Source of the DNA: Pseudomonadota bacterium
GTDB lineage: Bacteria; Pseudomonadota; Alphaproteobacteria; Caulobacterales; Aquidulcibacteraceae
DNA length: 64,000 nucleotides
Direction of reading: 5' to 3'
Assembly (NCBI GenBank): GCA_020161405.1
Contig: JAIUOD010000002.1
Location: 310,001-374,000, forward strand
This document shows positions 1 through 8,997 of the stretch, in pieces (positions within the stretch are counted from its first letter, which is position 1; every line of letters begins with the position of its first letter). Below the pieces are notes generated by a model. That model had not been told where the DNA came from. It made no database searches and was given only the letters and a program-made list of their open reading frames with translations. The translations under genes and the position numbers were made by a program.

Positions 1-1
1 G

Positions 2-244
2 AACTCAAAACAAATTATAGACAGCGTTGAAATAATACGCGATGTTAAAAAATATGAAACCTTGAGGAATAGCTTGGCGCATGGAGTTGCAGAAATTCTT
101 TTTGATGAAAACGCAAATCCTTTTTTTGTTTTAAAATATTTTTTGCAAGGCATTAATCAAAAAGTTGAATGCCAAATTATTAGTCGTGATGAACTAAAAA
201 AAATGACCAATGACCTTAAATCATTGGTCACAAAAATAGTTTAA
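2..244 (+). CDS. C-terminal part of a HEPN-like protein (partial)
   Basis: The reading frame is open from the left edge of the window to a stop at 242-244, so only the last ~80 residues are present and the true start lies outside. A TTG at 62 could be read as a start, but the upstream codons continue in frame and look coding. The visible part holds RNSLAHG, an R-x4-H motif as in HEPN-type helical domains (RNA-binding or RNase folds found in toxins and defence proteins), followed by a charged helical tail. The motif also occurs in non-toxic helical proteins, so the function is uncertain. It converges on the aminotransferase gene (7-bp gap), and that gene's terminator hairpin lies inside this coding end. 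Confidence 0.5.
   Translation, partial: NSKQIIDSVEIIRDVKKYETLRNSLAHGVAEILFDENANPFFVLKYFLQGINQKVECQIISRDELKKMTNDLKSLVTKIV
196..230 (-). terminator. Intrinsic terminator of the WbpE-like gene, inside the convergent gene
   Basis: A perfect 10-bp inverted repeat (204-213 and 221-230, 7-nt loop) is followed on the minus strand by eight T residues (196-203). This is a canonical Rho-independent terminator for the minus-strand gene ending at 252. It lies within the coding 3' end of the plus-strand partial gene. Confidence 0.75.
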
Positions 245-251
245 TGATATC

Positions 252-1433
252 TTATTTCGTCAAAAATTCTTTGATTTTTGCAATAATATAATCTTGGGTT
301 TCTTTGTCCAAATATGGGTGCATTGGTAGGGACATAACCACATCGGCTTTATTTTCGGTAATTGGTAAAGTCCCATAACCTGTATTTACAAAGCCCAAAT
401 ATGGCCCTTGAACATGCATAGGTATTGGATAATAGGCCGCAGATGGAACGCCATTTTCGCGTAAGTGTGCCATTAATCCATCGCGATTTGGAACTTCAAT
501 TGTATATTGTGCCCAATTTGAAACACCATTTTCAATCACAACTGGCGCAACACAAACGTCTTTTAAGCCTTCATAATAATAAGCGGCAATTTCATTGCGC
601 TTTTCAATTTCTTCTTCATAAATTGCCAATTTTTCGATTAAAACTGCGGCCTGAATTGTATCAAGGCGGCTATTCATACCGATGCGCATATTCATATATT
701 TAGGATCATGGTCGAAAGTTTTGCCTTCTAAATCACCCGCAACCGCTTTGCCATGAACGCGCAAACTATCCATTAAATCCCAATCTTCTTGAGAATTTGT
801 AATTACTGCACCACCATCGCCATAACAGCCAAGTGGTTTAGCAGGGAAGAAACTTGCGGTTTGGCAATCGGCCCATTCAATTGGATGTTTGCCATTTAAA
901 GTACAACCAAAACCTTGGGCAGAATCGGAAATAAGCTTCATTCCATATTTATCGCAAATTGCGCGAATCTTTGGGTAATCTGCGGGCTGACCAAATAAAT
1001 CAACCGCAATAACAACTTTGGGTTTTAACTTGCCTTCAGCAATTACTTTTTCGATTGATGCCTCAAGGTGGGCAACATCCATATTATAAGTGTCTTGATA
1101 AACATCAACAAACACACCTGTTGCGCCTACCCATGGTATAACTTCCGCAGTCGCTGCAAAAGTAAATGAAGGACAGAAAACAGCATCACCTTCGCCAACA
1201 CCCCATGCCATTAGGGGTAAAGCAATTGCATCGGTTCCATTTGCGCATGAAAGTGCGTATTTCGCGCCGGCAAATTGCGCCATTTTCGCTTCAAATTCGC
1301 GAACTTGCGGGCCCATAATGAAGGCACATGAATTTACGACATTATTGATTGCATTATCAATTTTAACGCCAAGATATTCGCGTTGTGCCTTAAGGTCGAT
1401 AAAATTAATTGGTTTTGATGGTTGAGTGTTCAT
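252..1433 (-). CDS. wbpE: DegT/DnrJ/EryC1 family sugar aminotransferase (WbpE/WlbC-like)
   Basis: This is a PLP-dependent aminotransferase of 393 residues, the usual length for the family. It acts on keto-sugar nucleotides during surface polysaccharide synthesis. Visible motifs: ANGTDA near residue 64 (phosphate contact), DSAQGFG at 170-176 (Asp contacting PLP), and FFPAKPLGCYGDGGA around 195-209 with K199 as the expected Schiff-base lysine. NSRLDTIQAA near 254 and YPIPMH and MSLPMHPYLD near the C-terminus closely resemble WbpE/WlbC, which aminate UDP-2-acetamido-3-keto-glucuronate. The substrate assignment rests on resemblance only; PseC- or ArnB-like substrates are possible. No other sugar-nucleotide genes lie next to it here. 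The gene ends in a good terminator at 196-230. Confidence 0.85.
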   Translation of the reverse strand: MNTQPSKPINFIDLKAQREYLGVKIDNAINNVVNSCAFIMGPQVREFEAKMAQFAGAKYALSCANGTDAIALPLMAWGVGEGDAVFCPSFTFAATAEVIPWVGATGVFVDVYQDTYNMDVAHLEASIEKVIAEGKLKPKVVIAVDLFGQPADYPKIRAICDKYGMKLISDSAQGFGCTLNGKHPIEWADCQTASFFPAKPLGCYGDGGAVITNSQEDWDLMDSLRVHGKAVAGDLEGKTFDHDPKYMNMRIGMNSRLDTIQAAVLIEKLAIYEEEIEKRNEIAAYYYEGLKDVCVAPVVIENGVSNWAQYTIEVPNRDGLMAHLRENGVPSAAYYPIPMHVQGPYLGFVNTGYGTLPITENKADVVMSLPMHPYLDKETQDYIIAKIKEFLTK

Positions 1434-1532
1434 TTTCTACCTTTTTTTTGCCTAATGCCAAAAAATCGGGAACTTTTAAAATCAATTTATATTTTCAACT
1501 GTTTCGTTACGTAAATAGTTATTTTAAAAAAT

Positions 1533-1547
1533 AAAACCCAAGGTTTT
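1533..1547. promoter_or_regulatory. 15-bp near-palindrome shared with the carbonic anhydrase promoter
   Basis: AAAACCCAAGGTTTT lies about 80 bp before the chemoreceptor start. AAAACCTAAGGTTTT occurs at 14871-14885, about 64 bp before the carbonic anhydrase start. The flanks also agree: AATAAAACC before the centre and AAGGTTTTA after it, 18 nt with one mismatch. A shared binding site for one regulator is an inference; no factor is known to me for this motif. Confidence 0.35.
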
Positions 1548-1590
1548 AATTACAGTTTATTTACTATTGGAATTTATAAAGGTTTAAAAG

Positions 1591-1606
1591 TTAACTTCTA
1601 AGTTAA
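1591..1606. promoter_or_regulatory. Perfect 7-2-7 palindrome upstream of the chemoreceptor gene
   Basis: TTAACTTCTAAGTTAA (TTAACTT, two bases, AAGTTAA) ends 21 bp before the start codon at 1628. It could be an operator or a small leader hairpin near the ribosome-binding site (AGAGGAAAAAG). No function is established. Confidence 0.35.
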
Positions 1607-1627
1607 AAGAAGCGAAAGAGGAAAAAG

Positions 1628-3112
1628 ATGCTATTTCCACCTAAAAATGATGATCTACAAGCAACCATTGACGCGTTAAACGCGTCACAGGCCGTAATTG
1701 AATTTAAACCATCAGGTGAGATTATTCATGCAAATGAAAACTTCCTCAATGCTGTCGGTTATAGTCTTTCAGAAATTGTTGGAAATCACCACAGGATTTT
1801 TTGCGATTCAAAATATGTGAACACAAATGATTATAGCAGATTTTGGCAAAATCTTTCGAATGGCATTTTTCAAGCCGGCGAATTTAAACGCTTTGCAAAA
1901 GGCGGTAAAACAATATGGCTACAGGCTTCTTACAATCCAATTAAAAATAAAAAAGGTGAAGTTATAAAAGTCATTAAATTTGCTTCTGATATTACCGAAG
2001 CAAAAAATGCCGCAATTGATTCAAAAGGCAAAATTGATGCCATTAACCGCGCACAAGCTGTGATTGAATTTAAACCTAGCGGCGAAATCATACTTGCAAA
2101 TGATAATTTCCTCAATACTTTGGGATATTCTATGAGCGAAGTAGCAGGCAAACATCATTCAATGTTCTGTGAAAGCGATTATGCACGCTCAAATGATTAT
2201 ACAAGATTTTGGGATGATTTGCGCGCCGGTAAATTCCAAGCCGCAGAATATAAACGTATCGGTAAAGGTGGTCGTGAAGTATATATTCAGGCTTCTTATA
2301 ACCCAATTTTCGATGATACCGGTGACGTTATAAAAGTTGTTAAGTTTGCAACTGATATTACTGAAACAGTAAAAAGACGTATGCGTAACGACACTTTAAG
2401 CCATGAAATCAACCAAAATCTTGGTGGCGTAGTTGGGCAAGTTAATATGGCGGCTGAAATGACGTCAAAAGCTGCGTCTGCTTCAACTGAAACTGGCGCG
2501 ATTGTAAATAGTGTTGCCGCTGCCGCCGAAGAAATGAGCCAAAGCGTCAAAGATATTTCTATTAATATGACTAATGCCAAAAATAATGTTGAAGGCGTAT
2601 TCTCACATGCTGAGGCTGCGAATCGTTCGGCTGATAATTTGGCGCAATCTGCGGCGCAAATGAATAATATCGTTACAATTATTCAAGATATCGCAGGCCA
2701 AATCAACCTATTGGCACTTAACGCAACCATCGAATCTGCACGTGCAGGCGAGGCGGGCCGTGGCTTTGCGGTTGTTGCAAGCGAAGTAAAAACACTTGCT
2801 TCACAAGTTTCAAACTCAACCCAAACCATCGGCAGCGAGATTGCAAATATGCAAGCGGTTTCAGGCGAAGTTGTTCAATCACTTAATCTAATTTCAAATT
2901 CAATGAATTCAGTTCTTGAAAATGTGGCTTCAGTTGCAAGCGCAATCGAACAGCAAAACGCTGTTACAGTTGATATTTCTGAAAATATGCAGCAAGCAGT
3001 GGGCGCAGTAAATGAAATCTCTGCAAGCCTTGAAGATATTAATGGCGCATTTGAAAAAGTTGCCGGTGCATCTGAACAAGTTAAGAGTGATGTCGAATCT
3101 TTAGTTGCGTAA
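1628..3112 (+). CDS. Soluble methyl-accepting chemotaxis protein with tandem PAS domains
   Basis: A 494-residue chemoreceptor without signal peptide or membrane segment, so it should act in the cytoplasm. PAS domain 1 spans about residues 15-125 and PAS domain 2 about 137-247. The two are recent duplicates sharing [12 protein letters not shown] near the start, NDY(S/T)RFW in the middle and QASYNPI then VIKV(I/V)KFA(S/T)DITE at the end. The methyl-accepting signalling domain follows (about 255-494), with the CheA/CheW-contacting hairpin tip at about 359-386, including [16 protein letters not shown]. The architecture resembles BdlA and other soluble PAS-PAS receptors that sense redox state or oxygen through a flavin or haem, but no cofactor ligand can be assigned. 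It is a single gene with its own terminator and no che genes nearby. A purine-rich ribosome-binding site precedes ATG 1628. Confidence 0.9.
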   Translation: MLFPPKNDDLQATIDALNASQAVIEFKPSGEIIHANENFLNAVGYSLSEIVGNHHRIFCDSKYVNTNDYSRFWQNLSNGIFQAGEFKRFAKGGKTIWLQASYNPIKNKKGEVIKVIKFASDITEAKNAAIDSKGKIDAINRAQAVIEFKPSGEIILANDNFLNTLGYSMSEVAGKHHSMFCESDYARSNDYTRFWDDLRAGKFQAAEYKRIGKGGREVYIQASYNPIFDDTGDVIKVVKFATDITETVKRRMRNDTLSHEINQNLGGVVGQVNMAAEMTSKAASASTETGAIVNSVAAAAEEMSQSVKDISINMTNAKNNVEGVFSHAEAANRSADNLAQSAAQMNNIVTIIQDIAGQINLLALNATIESARAGEAGRGFAVVASEVKTLASQVSNSTQTIGSEIANMQAVSGEVVQSLNLISNSMNSVLENVASVASAIEQQNAVTVDISENMQQAVGAVNEISASLEDINGAFEKVAGASEQVKSDVESLVA

Positions 3113-3134
3113 CTTCAAGCTAAACTTATTACAA

Positions 3135-3165
3135 AAGCCGCATTATATTTAATGCGGCTTTTTTT
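3135..3165 (+). terminator. Intrinsic terminator after the chemoreceptor gene
   Basis: A perfect 10-bp stem, AAGCCGCATT (3135-3144) and AATGCGGCTT (3151-3160), has a 6-nt loop and runs into seven T residues. It separates the chemoreceptor from atpC. Confidence 0.9.
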
Positions 3166-3248
3166 ACGACTAAAGCGTGATGTGATTTTGTGCATCAAAA
3201 AGTGGTAATATACTTGCTAATTCGGTGATGATTAGATATTGAGCGCGT

Positions 3249-3659
3249 ATGGCAAACGATACAAATACTTCTAAATTACATTTTTCTCTAGTTTCTCCTG
3301 AGCGCGAATTGTTTTCAGGTGAAGTTGATCAAGTTGTTGTTCCAGGTAGCGATGGTCAATTTGGTGCATTGGTAAACCATGCCCCGCTTATGAGTGTTGT
3401 TAAATCTGGCGTGATTAAAATAATCACTGGCAATCAAGAAACTAAAATGTATGTTGGCGGCGGTATCGTTGACGTAAGCGGTAAAGGCGTTGCAATTTTA
3501 GCAGAAGATGCAGTTGATTTGAATTCAATCGACAAAGCGTCTTTTGAAAAAGATTTAAAAAATGCCCAAGAAGATTTGCGCGATGCAAAAAATGATGCTG
3601 ATAAAGCTAAAGCAAGCAAATCAATCGAAAGATTAGAAGCTATTTTAGCGGCTGCATAA
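3249..3659 (+). CDS. atpC: F1Fo ATP synthase epsilon subunit
   Basis: This 136-residue protein is the epsilon subunit of the F1 sector, which sits on the central stalk and modulates ATP hydrolysis. The N-terminal beta-sandwich is clear: HFSLVSPERELFSGEVDQVV, PGSDGQFGALVNHAPLMSVV, then a MYVGGGIVDVSG segment. A charged helical C-terminus of about 45 residues (DLRDAKNDADKAKASKSIERLEAIL) matches the helical hairpin domain. In most alphaproteobacteria atpC is the last gene of atpHAGDC; here it stands alone between two strong terminators, downstream of a chemoreceptor and upstream of hisN, so it must be transcribed separately from the rest of F1. ATG 3249 is the only sensible start. Identity is secure and the detached location is unusual. 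Confidence 0.93.
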   Translation: MANDTNTSKLHFSLVSPERELFSGEVDQVVVPGSDGQFGALVNHAPLMSVVKSGVIKIITGNQETKMYVGGGIVDVSGKGVAILAEDAVDLNSIDKASFEKDLKNAQEDLRDAKNDADKAKASKSIERLEAILAAA

Positions 3660-3689
3660 TTGCATAATTGCAGTATAAATTATAAAAAC

Positions 3690-3715
3690 AAGGGCGCTTT
3701 ATGCGCCCTTTTTAT
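3690..3715 (+). terminator. Intrinsic terminator after atpC
   Basis: An 8-bp GC-rich stem (AAGGGCGC 3690-3697, GCGCCCTT 3703-3710, loop TTTAT) is followed by a T-rich tract. Confidence 0.9.
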
Positions 3716-3743
3716 TTTATGCAAAATCATTTAATGGTCTTTT

Positions 3744-4535
3744 ATGCAAAACCAAATCATCGAAATTACCCAATTTGCCAATCATTTAGCTGACCTTGCG
3801 CGCGCTGCAACTTTGCCTTTTTTTCGCGGTGAACATGGTGTGGAAAATAAAGGGGAAATCGAATATGATCCCGTAACCCTCGCTGACCGCGCTTGCGAAA
3901 ATGCAATGCGTGATGCAATTCAAAAACACCGCCCTGATGATGCAATAATTGGCGAAGAATATGGTGATAAAGCTGGTAAATCAGGATGGCTTTGGATTTT
4001 AGATCCTATTGATGGGACGCGCGCCTTTGTTGCAGGTACTTCAACTTGGGGTGTTTTGATTGCTGCATATTATAATGGCGAACCGATTATTGGAATTATG
4101 GACCAACCATTCACAGGTGAAAGGTGGATTGGAAATCCAAATCAAGCCATCTGGCAAAGAAATGGCGAAGAACGTAAATTAATTACCAAAAATGATGCAT
4201 TGATTGAAAATAGTGTGATTGCCACAACCGACCCCTTTTTATTCCATGGCAATGAACGCATTGCGTTTGACGAAATAAGAAAAAAAGCCCCTGTCACACG
4301 CTATGGTCTTGATTGTACTGCTTATGGTTTATTAGCCTTGGGTGGAATTGGTCTGGTTGTTGAAAATGGGCTAAAAATTGTTGATTTAGCGGCTTTAATT
4401 CCAATTGTTGAAAACTCGGGTGGTGTTTTTACGGATTGGAAAGGGAATAGAAACCCAAGTACAGGCCGCGTAATTGCGGCGGCAAACCAGAAAATACACC
4501 AAGAAGCTTTGAAAATTTTATCGAAAGTTGATTGA
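3744..4535 (+). CDS. hisN: Histidinol-phosphatase, inositol monophosphatase family
   Basis: 263 residues of the Mg2+-dependent, lithium-sensitive phosphatase family. The metal-binding motifs are present: GEE at 70-72, DPIDGTRAFV starting at 87 (catalytic D87, D90 and the DGT turn), and a C-terminal VDLAALIPIVENSGG equivalent to the family's WDxAAxxxivxeAGG, although the usual Trp is Val here. The segment GKSGWLWILDPIDGTRAFV and the length match HisN-type histidinol-phosphate phosphatases, which catalyse the penultimate step of histidine synthesis in organisms without HisB-N. Inositol-1-phosphatase (SuhB) or CysQ activity cannot be excluded from sequence alone. The gene follows the atpC terminator with only about 28 bp between, so its promoter may overlap that terminator region. 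Confidence 0.85.
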   Translation: MQNQIIEITQFANHLADLARAATLPFFRGEHGVENKGEIEYDPVTLADRACENAMRDAIQKHRPDDAIIGEEYGDKAGKSGWLWILDPIDGTRAFVAGTSTWGVLIAAYYNGEPIIGIMDQPFTGERWIGNPNQAIWQRNGEERKLITKNDALIENSVIATTDPFLFHGNERIAFDEIRKKAPVTRYGLDCTAYGLLALGGIGLVVENGLKIVDLAALIPIVENSGGVFTDWKGNRNPSTGRVIAAANQKIHQEALKILSKVD

Positions 4536-4687
4536 TAATATTTTCAACAGGCTTTGAAGCTGTAAATGACATATTTTTAACACAAATTAAGACCTATTTT
4601 TGCCTGATTCATGCTTATGTAAGGTTTCATTAACCCAGTCTAATTTATATTTATTTATTGTTAACTATCAATTTCGGAGTCTGAAAT

Positions 4688-6865
4688 TTGGCCAAACGTG
4701 GTGGCAGAAGAGGCAATTCAAATCGACCAAGTGGCAATAATGGCTATAATGGTGGATATGATAATGGCCCACAAAACTATGACCAAGGGCCAAGAAGACG
4801 CCCCCCATCCCAATTTAAAGTACGCAAACAAAAACGTCCAGGGCGTGGCTTTTGGGGAACAATTACATATTGGGGTGCAGTTTTATCATTATGGGTTGCT
4901 GTAATCGGGGTTGGTATCTTCATTTGGGTTGCTTCAGATTTGCCAGATCCAGAAGAATTATGGCGCAAAACCGATAGGCCATCTATAACTTATGTTGATA
5001 TTCATGGCCAAGTTATTGAACGTCGCGGCGCAGCAGACGCACCGCCAGTTGATTTAAAGACTTTACCAAAATATGTTCCACAAGCCGTAATGGCAATTGA
5101 GGATAGGAAATTCTATCACCATTTTGGGGTTGATATTTTTGGCCTAGGGCGCGCAATGCTTACAAATCTTCGCGCAGGCCATGTTGTTGCAGGTGGTTCA
5201 ACCCTTACGCAACAATTGGCAAAAAACCTATTTTTATCATCAGATCAAAATCTTAAACGTAAAGCCCAAGAATTATTATTAGCCCTATGGCTTGAAAATA
5301 AATTCACCAAAGATGAAATTATGTCGCTTTATTTGGCGCGTGTTTATTTTGGCGCTGGTGCTTATGGCCTTCAGGATGCTTCAGAACGTTATTTTAATAA
5401 AACCCCACAACAACTAACAATTTCAGAAGCGGCATTATTGGCAGGGCTTTTAAAGGCGCCATCAAAATATAGCCCTGTTTCTTCAACTGAACGTGCGGCA
5501 CAACGTGCAACAGTTGTTCTTAATGTTATGGAAAATGAAGGTGTTATTACGCACGCCCAACGTCTTCAAGCAGTTAAAGAACCATTACGTTTTGTTGAAA
5601 ATGCGCGTGGTTCAAATATTGGTTATTTCCTTGACTGGATTGAGCCAGCAGTTGGCACACAAATTGGCGAGCCAACAGAAGATATAATTGTCGAAACAAC
5701 ACTTGATGCAAATCAGCAGGCATATGCAGAAGATGCAATTTCAAAAGAATTTAACGCCAATTTTAAAACCCTAAATATGGGGCAGGCGGCATTAGTTGCA
5801 ATTTCTGGCGATGGTGGTGTTCGTGCCATGGTTGGTGGTCGTTCATATAATGAAAGCGAATTTAATCGTGTTACTGACGCCAAACGCCAACCAGGTTCGT
5901 CATTCAAGCCATTTGTTTATTTGGCAGCCTTAGAGCGCGGTGAAACACCATATTCAGTTCGAATTGATCGACCAATTAAAGTTGGCAATTGGTCGCCGCA
6001 AAATTATGATAATGCATATCGCGGTTCTATGCCTTTAATTAGTGCTTTGGCGCAATCAGTTAATACAATTGCCGTTCAATTAGCTGAAGAAGCAGGGCGC
6101 GATGCCGTTGTTCGTGTTGCGCGCCGCCTTGGAATTCGTTCTCGTCTTGAACCTGAACCGACATTGGCACTTGGTACAGAAGTGGTTTCGCCATTGGAAT
6201 TAACATCTGCTTATGTACCATTCTCTAATGGTGGTGCAGCTATAACACCTTATGGTTTTAAACGTATTAGAACAAAATCTGGCAAAATTATTTGGGAAAG
6301 ACCTGCGCCAAGCCCACGCCGCGTTGTTGATGATGGCAATTTGCGCAATATGAATTTAATGCTCAAACAAGTTGTTGATGCTGGTACTGCGCGTAGCGCA
6401 CAATTACCTGGCTATATGGTTGCAGGTAAAACTGGAACAACATCTGATTATCGTGATGCATGGTTCATTGGTTATACCGCAGGCTATACAGCAGGTGTTT
6501 GGGTTGGCAATGATGATTTCAAAACCAAAATGAATAAAGTAACCGGTGGTTCTGCACCGGCACGTATTTGGCATAATTTTATGGTCAACGCGATGAAAGG
6601 AACGCCGCCACGTGCCTTCTTGCTTCCTGTTGGTGCACCTTTAAATGAACAGGCATTTCCAACATTACCAACAGATAGTGATGCACAACCTATTGATTCG
6701 CCTGCAATAGTGGGTGGAGATACAACCAATGTAGTTGCTGTAAATCCACAACCTAATGTAGGGGCAAATCCTGCGCCAAATGCGGAAGCTGCCCCAAATG
6801 AGCCACAGCAAGAGGTCAAAAGCATCGACCAAATTGTAAAAGAAGTGCAGGGGCAGAAGAATTAG
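4688..6865 (+). CDS. Class A penicillin-binding protein (PBP1A family)
   Basis: A 725-residue bifunctional peptidoglycan synthase. It starts at TTG 4688 after CGGAG (4675-4679). A Gly/Asn/Arg-rich cytoplasmic tail of about 50 residues precedes one membrane segment (about 57-82). The GT51 glycosyltransferase domain (about 110-280) has the catalytic Glu in IEDRKFYHHFG (E138) and GGSTLTQQ at 169-176. The transpeptidase domain (about 340-640) has the three penicillin-binding motifs: SSFK at 404-407, SVN at 457-459 and KTGT at 581-584. A Pro/Asn/Ala-rich, probably disordered tail follows. It polymerises and cross-links glycan strands on the outer face of the inner membrane. It is shorter than E. 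coli PBP1A and seems to lack the inserted OB-like domain. No regulator or partner lies next to it. Confidence 0.92.
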   Translation: MAKRGGRRGNSNRPSGNNGYNGGYDNGPQNYDQGPRRRPPSQFKVRKQKRPGRGFWGTITYWGAVLSLWVAVIGVGIFIWVASDLPDPEELWRKTDRPSITYVDIHGQVIERRGAADAPPVDLKTLPKYVPQAVMAIEDRKFYHHFGVDIFGLGRAMLTNLRAGHVVAGGSTLTQQLAKNLFLSSDQNLKRKAQELLLALWLENKFTKDEIMSLYLARVYFGAGAYGLQDASERYFNKTPQQLTISEAALLAGLLKAPSKYSPVSSTERAAQRATVVLNVMENEGVITHAQRLQAVKEPLRFVENARGSNIGYFLDWIEPAVGTQIGEPTEDIIVETTLDANQQAYAEDAISKEFNANFKTLNMGQAALVAISGDGGVRAMVGGRSYNESEFNRVTDAKRQPGSSFKPFVYLAALERGETPYSVRIDRPIKVGNWSPQNYDNAYRGSMPLISALAQSVNTIAVQLAEEAGRDAVVRVARRLGIRSRLEPEPTLALGTEVVSPLELTSAYVPFSNGGAAITPYGFKRIRTKSGKIIWERPAPSPRRVVDDGNLRNMNLMLKQVVDAGTARSAQLPGYMVAGKTGTTSDYRDAWFIGYTAGYTAGVWVGNDDFKTKMNKVTGGSAPARIWHNFMVNAMKGTPPRAFLLPVGAPLNEQAFPTLPTDSDAQPIDSPAIVGGDTTNVVAVNPQPNVGANPAPNAEAAPNEPQQEVKSIDQIVKEVQGQKN

Positions 6866-7045
6866 GCGTTCAATGCCAATTTAATAATTGCTATTTTCCA
6901 AATGCAAGCATTCACAAATCATTAGCAGTGGATTTTTAAGTTTTTCTTGTAAAGCTGTAATTCTAGCAATAATTTTGCCACAATTACTTTTATTAGCTTT
7001 AATAATTAGGCATAGTGCATAATCTGGCATTTATGGGGGAATTTA

Positions 7046-8995
7046 ATGAGTCATAAAAATGGAATAAAATATCTTGCAGCCGCTTCATTACTTGCAATAA
7101 GCTTGAATTTCTCAAGTGCAAACTTTTCTTATGCGGCAAACGCCCCAAGTGTTAATGATGCTGTAAAAGCACTTGGCATTGAAAAATCAACACCTGATTT
7201 TTCTTATGCTACAAAAACCATAAAAGATGGCGTCGCAATTTTTGAAAAAGTAAATATGGGCGGTGATTCAACAGCAGATAAAATTATAATAAGCGTGTCG
7301 CCAATTGATCAAAATCTTGAATTTCAAATTTTTGGTGCAAAAATTAAAGGCACTGATGATTTTGTGATTGCTGACGAAATTCAATTTCATTCAAATGATA
7401 AGCTTGATACTATTAATAGCGTTAAATTACCATTTTCAAAAAATGGTCAATCTTTCTCTGGTGATATAGTTTTTAAAAATGTAACCATAAAAGACACAGA
7501 GCGTGGTGAAGATTTAACTGCAAAAACCTTTACAATTAAAAATGCAAAATTCGATGGTGATGAATTTAAAAGCTTCAAAAATATGAATGCTAGTGATGTT
7601 TTTGTTCCACTAGATAAAGAAGCAGACCTTCGAATTGGAACTATCGCTTGGGATGAACCAAGTGAGGAAATGCTTAAAGATTTTGATTCCAAATCTAATA
7701 AAGGCATGAGCGATAAAAAAGATATGGAAATGATTTCATCATTTGCATTCAAAAAATTCAAAATGACCGACATGAACATTAAGCCAAAAAATGGCATGTT
7801 AAAAGGTAAAGATGGAAGTTCTTTCATTGGCCTTAACCTTGGAAATTTTGAAATAAATGATTTTTCAAAAGACAAAGTTGGTAGTTTTGCATTTAATAAT
7901 TTCAATGTTGACGGAATTTATGAAAATGAACCAGTTTCGTTCAAACTTGATGAGATTTCATTCAAAGATTTGGATGTAAAATTCTTTGAAACCTATATGG
8001 CGCCTTATTTTAAATCTAAGGATGAAAAAGGTCTTGCCGCAATTCGTAAATTAAAATTGCGTGATGTTTTCGTTGGCGGCCCTTTATATAATGGTATGTC
8101 TGCTTTCAATATTTCTGGCATGAATTTTACCGGTGCTGGTGCAAGCATGAAGCTTGATAAAATGGCATTCACCTCAACTAAAAATGCCCAAAATATTGTT
8201 ACAAGCTATGAAATGCCTGTTGGCAATTTTACGCTTGATGTTACCGACAATAAAAAACCATTCGGCATGTTGCTTTCAATGGGTTTAGAGCAAATGGGCC
8301 TTGATTCCGTTAAAATGAGCTTTGGCGCAAAAGCAGATTATGACGTTGTAAATGATAAAGCCAATGTTACCCAAACTTTCTTCCGTTGGGAAAAAATTGG
8401 TGAATTAGGTTTTGAAATGTCGCTTTTGAACCAAATGAAATGGCTTGAAACCACAAGTATTGGTGACTTATTTGATGCAACCCAAAAATCAATTGACTTG
8501 AGCAAGCCAAAACCTGTTGCCGCGCCTAAGAAAACTGCGGCTAAATCAACTGGTAAAAAAGGAACTAAAACTGCGGCAAAAACAAAAGCTGCACCAACAA
8601 AAGCACAAGCAAATGCCGAGGCACGCTCTAAAGACGAAACCAAAGCATTCTTGGATATGATGCAATTATATAAAGGTGTTCGCGTTTCTCACATGAAGTT
8701 TGAAGCCAAAGATTTGGGTGGTATTGACCGCGCATCAGTTCGCGAAGGTTTTGAGAAAAACCTTGATGCCAAAAAAGTTCGCACTAATTGGGCAATGGAT
8801 TTAACAAAAGAAGCCAATAAACCAACTAATAGCCCGTTTGAGAAGAAATTCCTTAGTGCACTTGCAAAATTCATAAGCCTTGGCGGGACAATGTTTGTGC
8901 AATTCGATAATCCAGAAGGTCTTGATATTGTTGATACAATCAACAAGAAAACCGACCCGAATACTCTTGGAATTGAATTTGGGGTTAAACAATAA
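7046..8995 (+). CDS. Large exported protein of unknown function
   Basis: 649 residues, not recognised as any named family. A Sec signal peptide is clear (basic N-terminus, hydrophobic stretch around 8-26, likely cleavage after SYA near residue 31), so the protein is periplasmic or outer-membrane associated. The body (about 35-490) is rich in alternating beta-like segments with repeated 'F.i.d', 'gs.af.nf..dg' and 'fkl.eisfkdldvkf' patterns, suggesting a long repetitive beta structure such as an AsmA- or lipid-bridge-like fold; that is a guess. A Lys/Ala/Thr/Pro-rich linker (about 490-530, several KKTAAKS-like units) separates a C-terminal domain of about 110 residues with KFISLGGTMFVQFDNPEGLD. 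There are no enzyme motifs or cysteine pairs. Start ATG 7046 follows GGGGGA. The gene is monocistronic and ends in a bidirectional terminator. Confidence 0.75.
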   Translation: MSHKNGIKYLAAASLLAISLNFSSANFSYAANAPSVNDAVKALGIEKSTPDFSYATKTIKDGVAIFEKVNMGGDSTADKIIISVSPIDQNLEFQIFGAKIKGTDDFVIADEIQFHSNDKLDTINSVKLPFSKNGQSFSGDIVFKNVTIKDTERGEDLTAKTFTIKNAKFDGDEFKSFKNMNASDVFVPLDKEADLRIGTIAWDEPSEEMLKDFDSKSNKGMSDKKDMEMISSFAFKKFKMTDMNIKPKNGMLKGKDGSSFIGLNLGNFEINDFSKDKVGSFAFNNFNVDGIYENEPVSFKLDEISFKDLDVKFFETYMAPYFKSKDEKGLAAIRKLKLRDVFVGGPLYNGMSAFNISGMNFTGAGASMKLDKMAFTSTKNAQNIVTSYEMPVGNFTLDVTDNKKPFGMLLSMGLEQMGLDSVKMSFGAKADYDVVNDKANVTQTFFRWEKIGELGFEMSLLNQMKWLETTSIGDLFDATQKSIDLSKPKPVAAPKKTAAKSTGKKGTKTAAKTKAAPTKAQANAEARSKDETKAFLDMMQLYKGVRVSHMKFEAKDLGGIDRASVREGFEKNLDAKKVRTNWAMDLTKEANKPTNSPFEKKFLSALAKFISLGGTMFVQFDNPEGLDIVDTINKKTDPNTLGIEFGVKQ

Positions 8996-8997
8996 AA

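Noticed and set aside
7447-7905. Long minus-strand open frame opposite the exported-protein gene
   Set aside because: It is antisense to a gene with a clear signal peptide, has no ribosome-binding site and no recognisable composition; similar shadows opposite degP, gyrB and the J protein were dismissed for the same reason.
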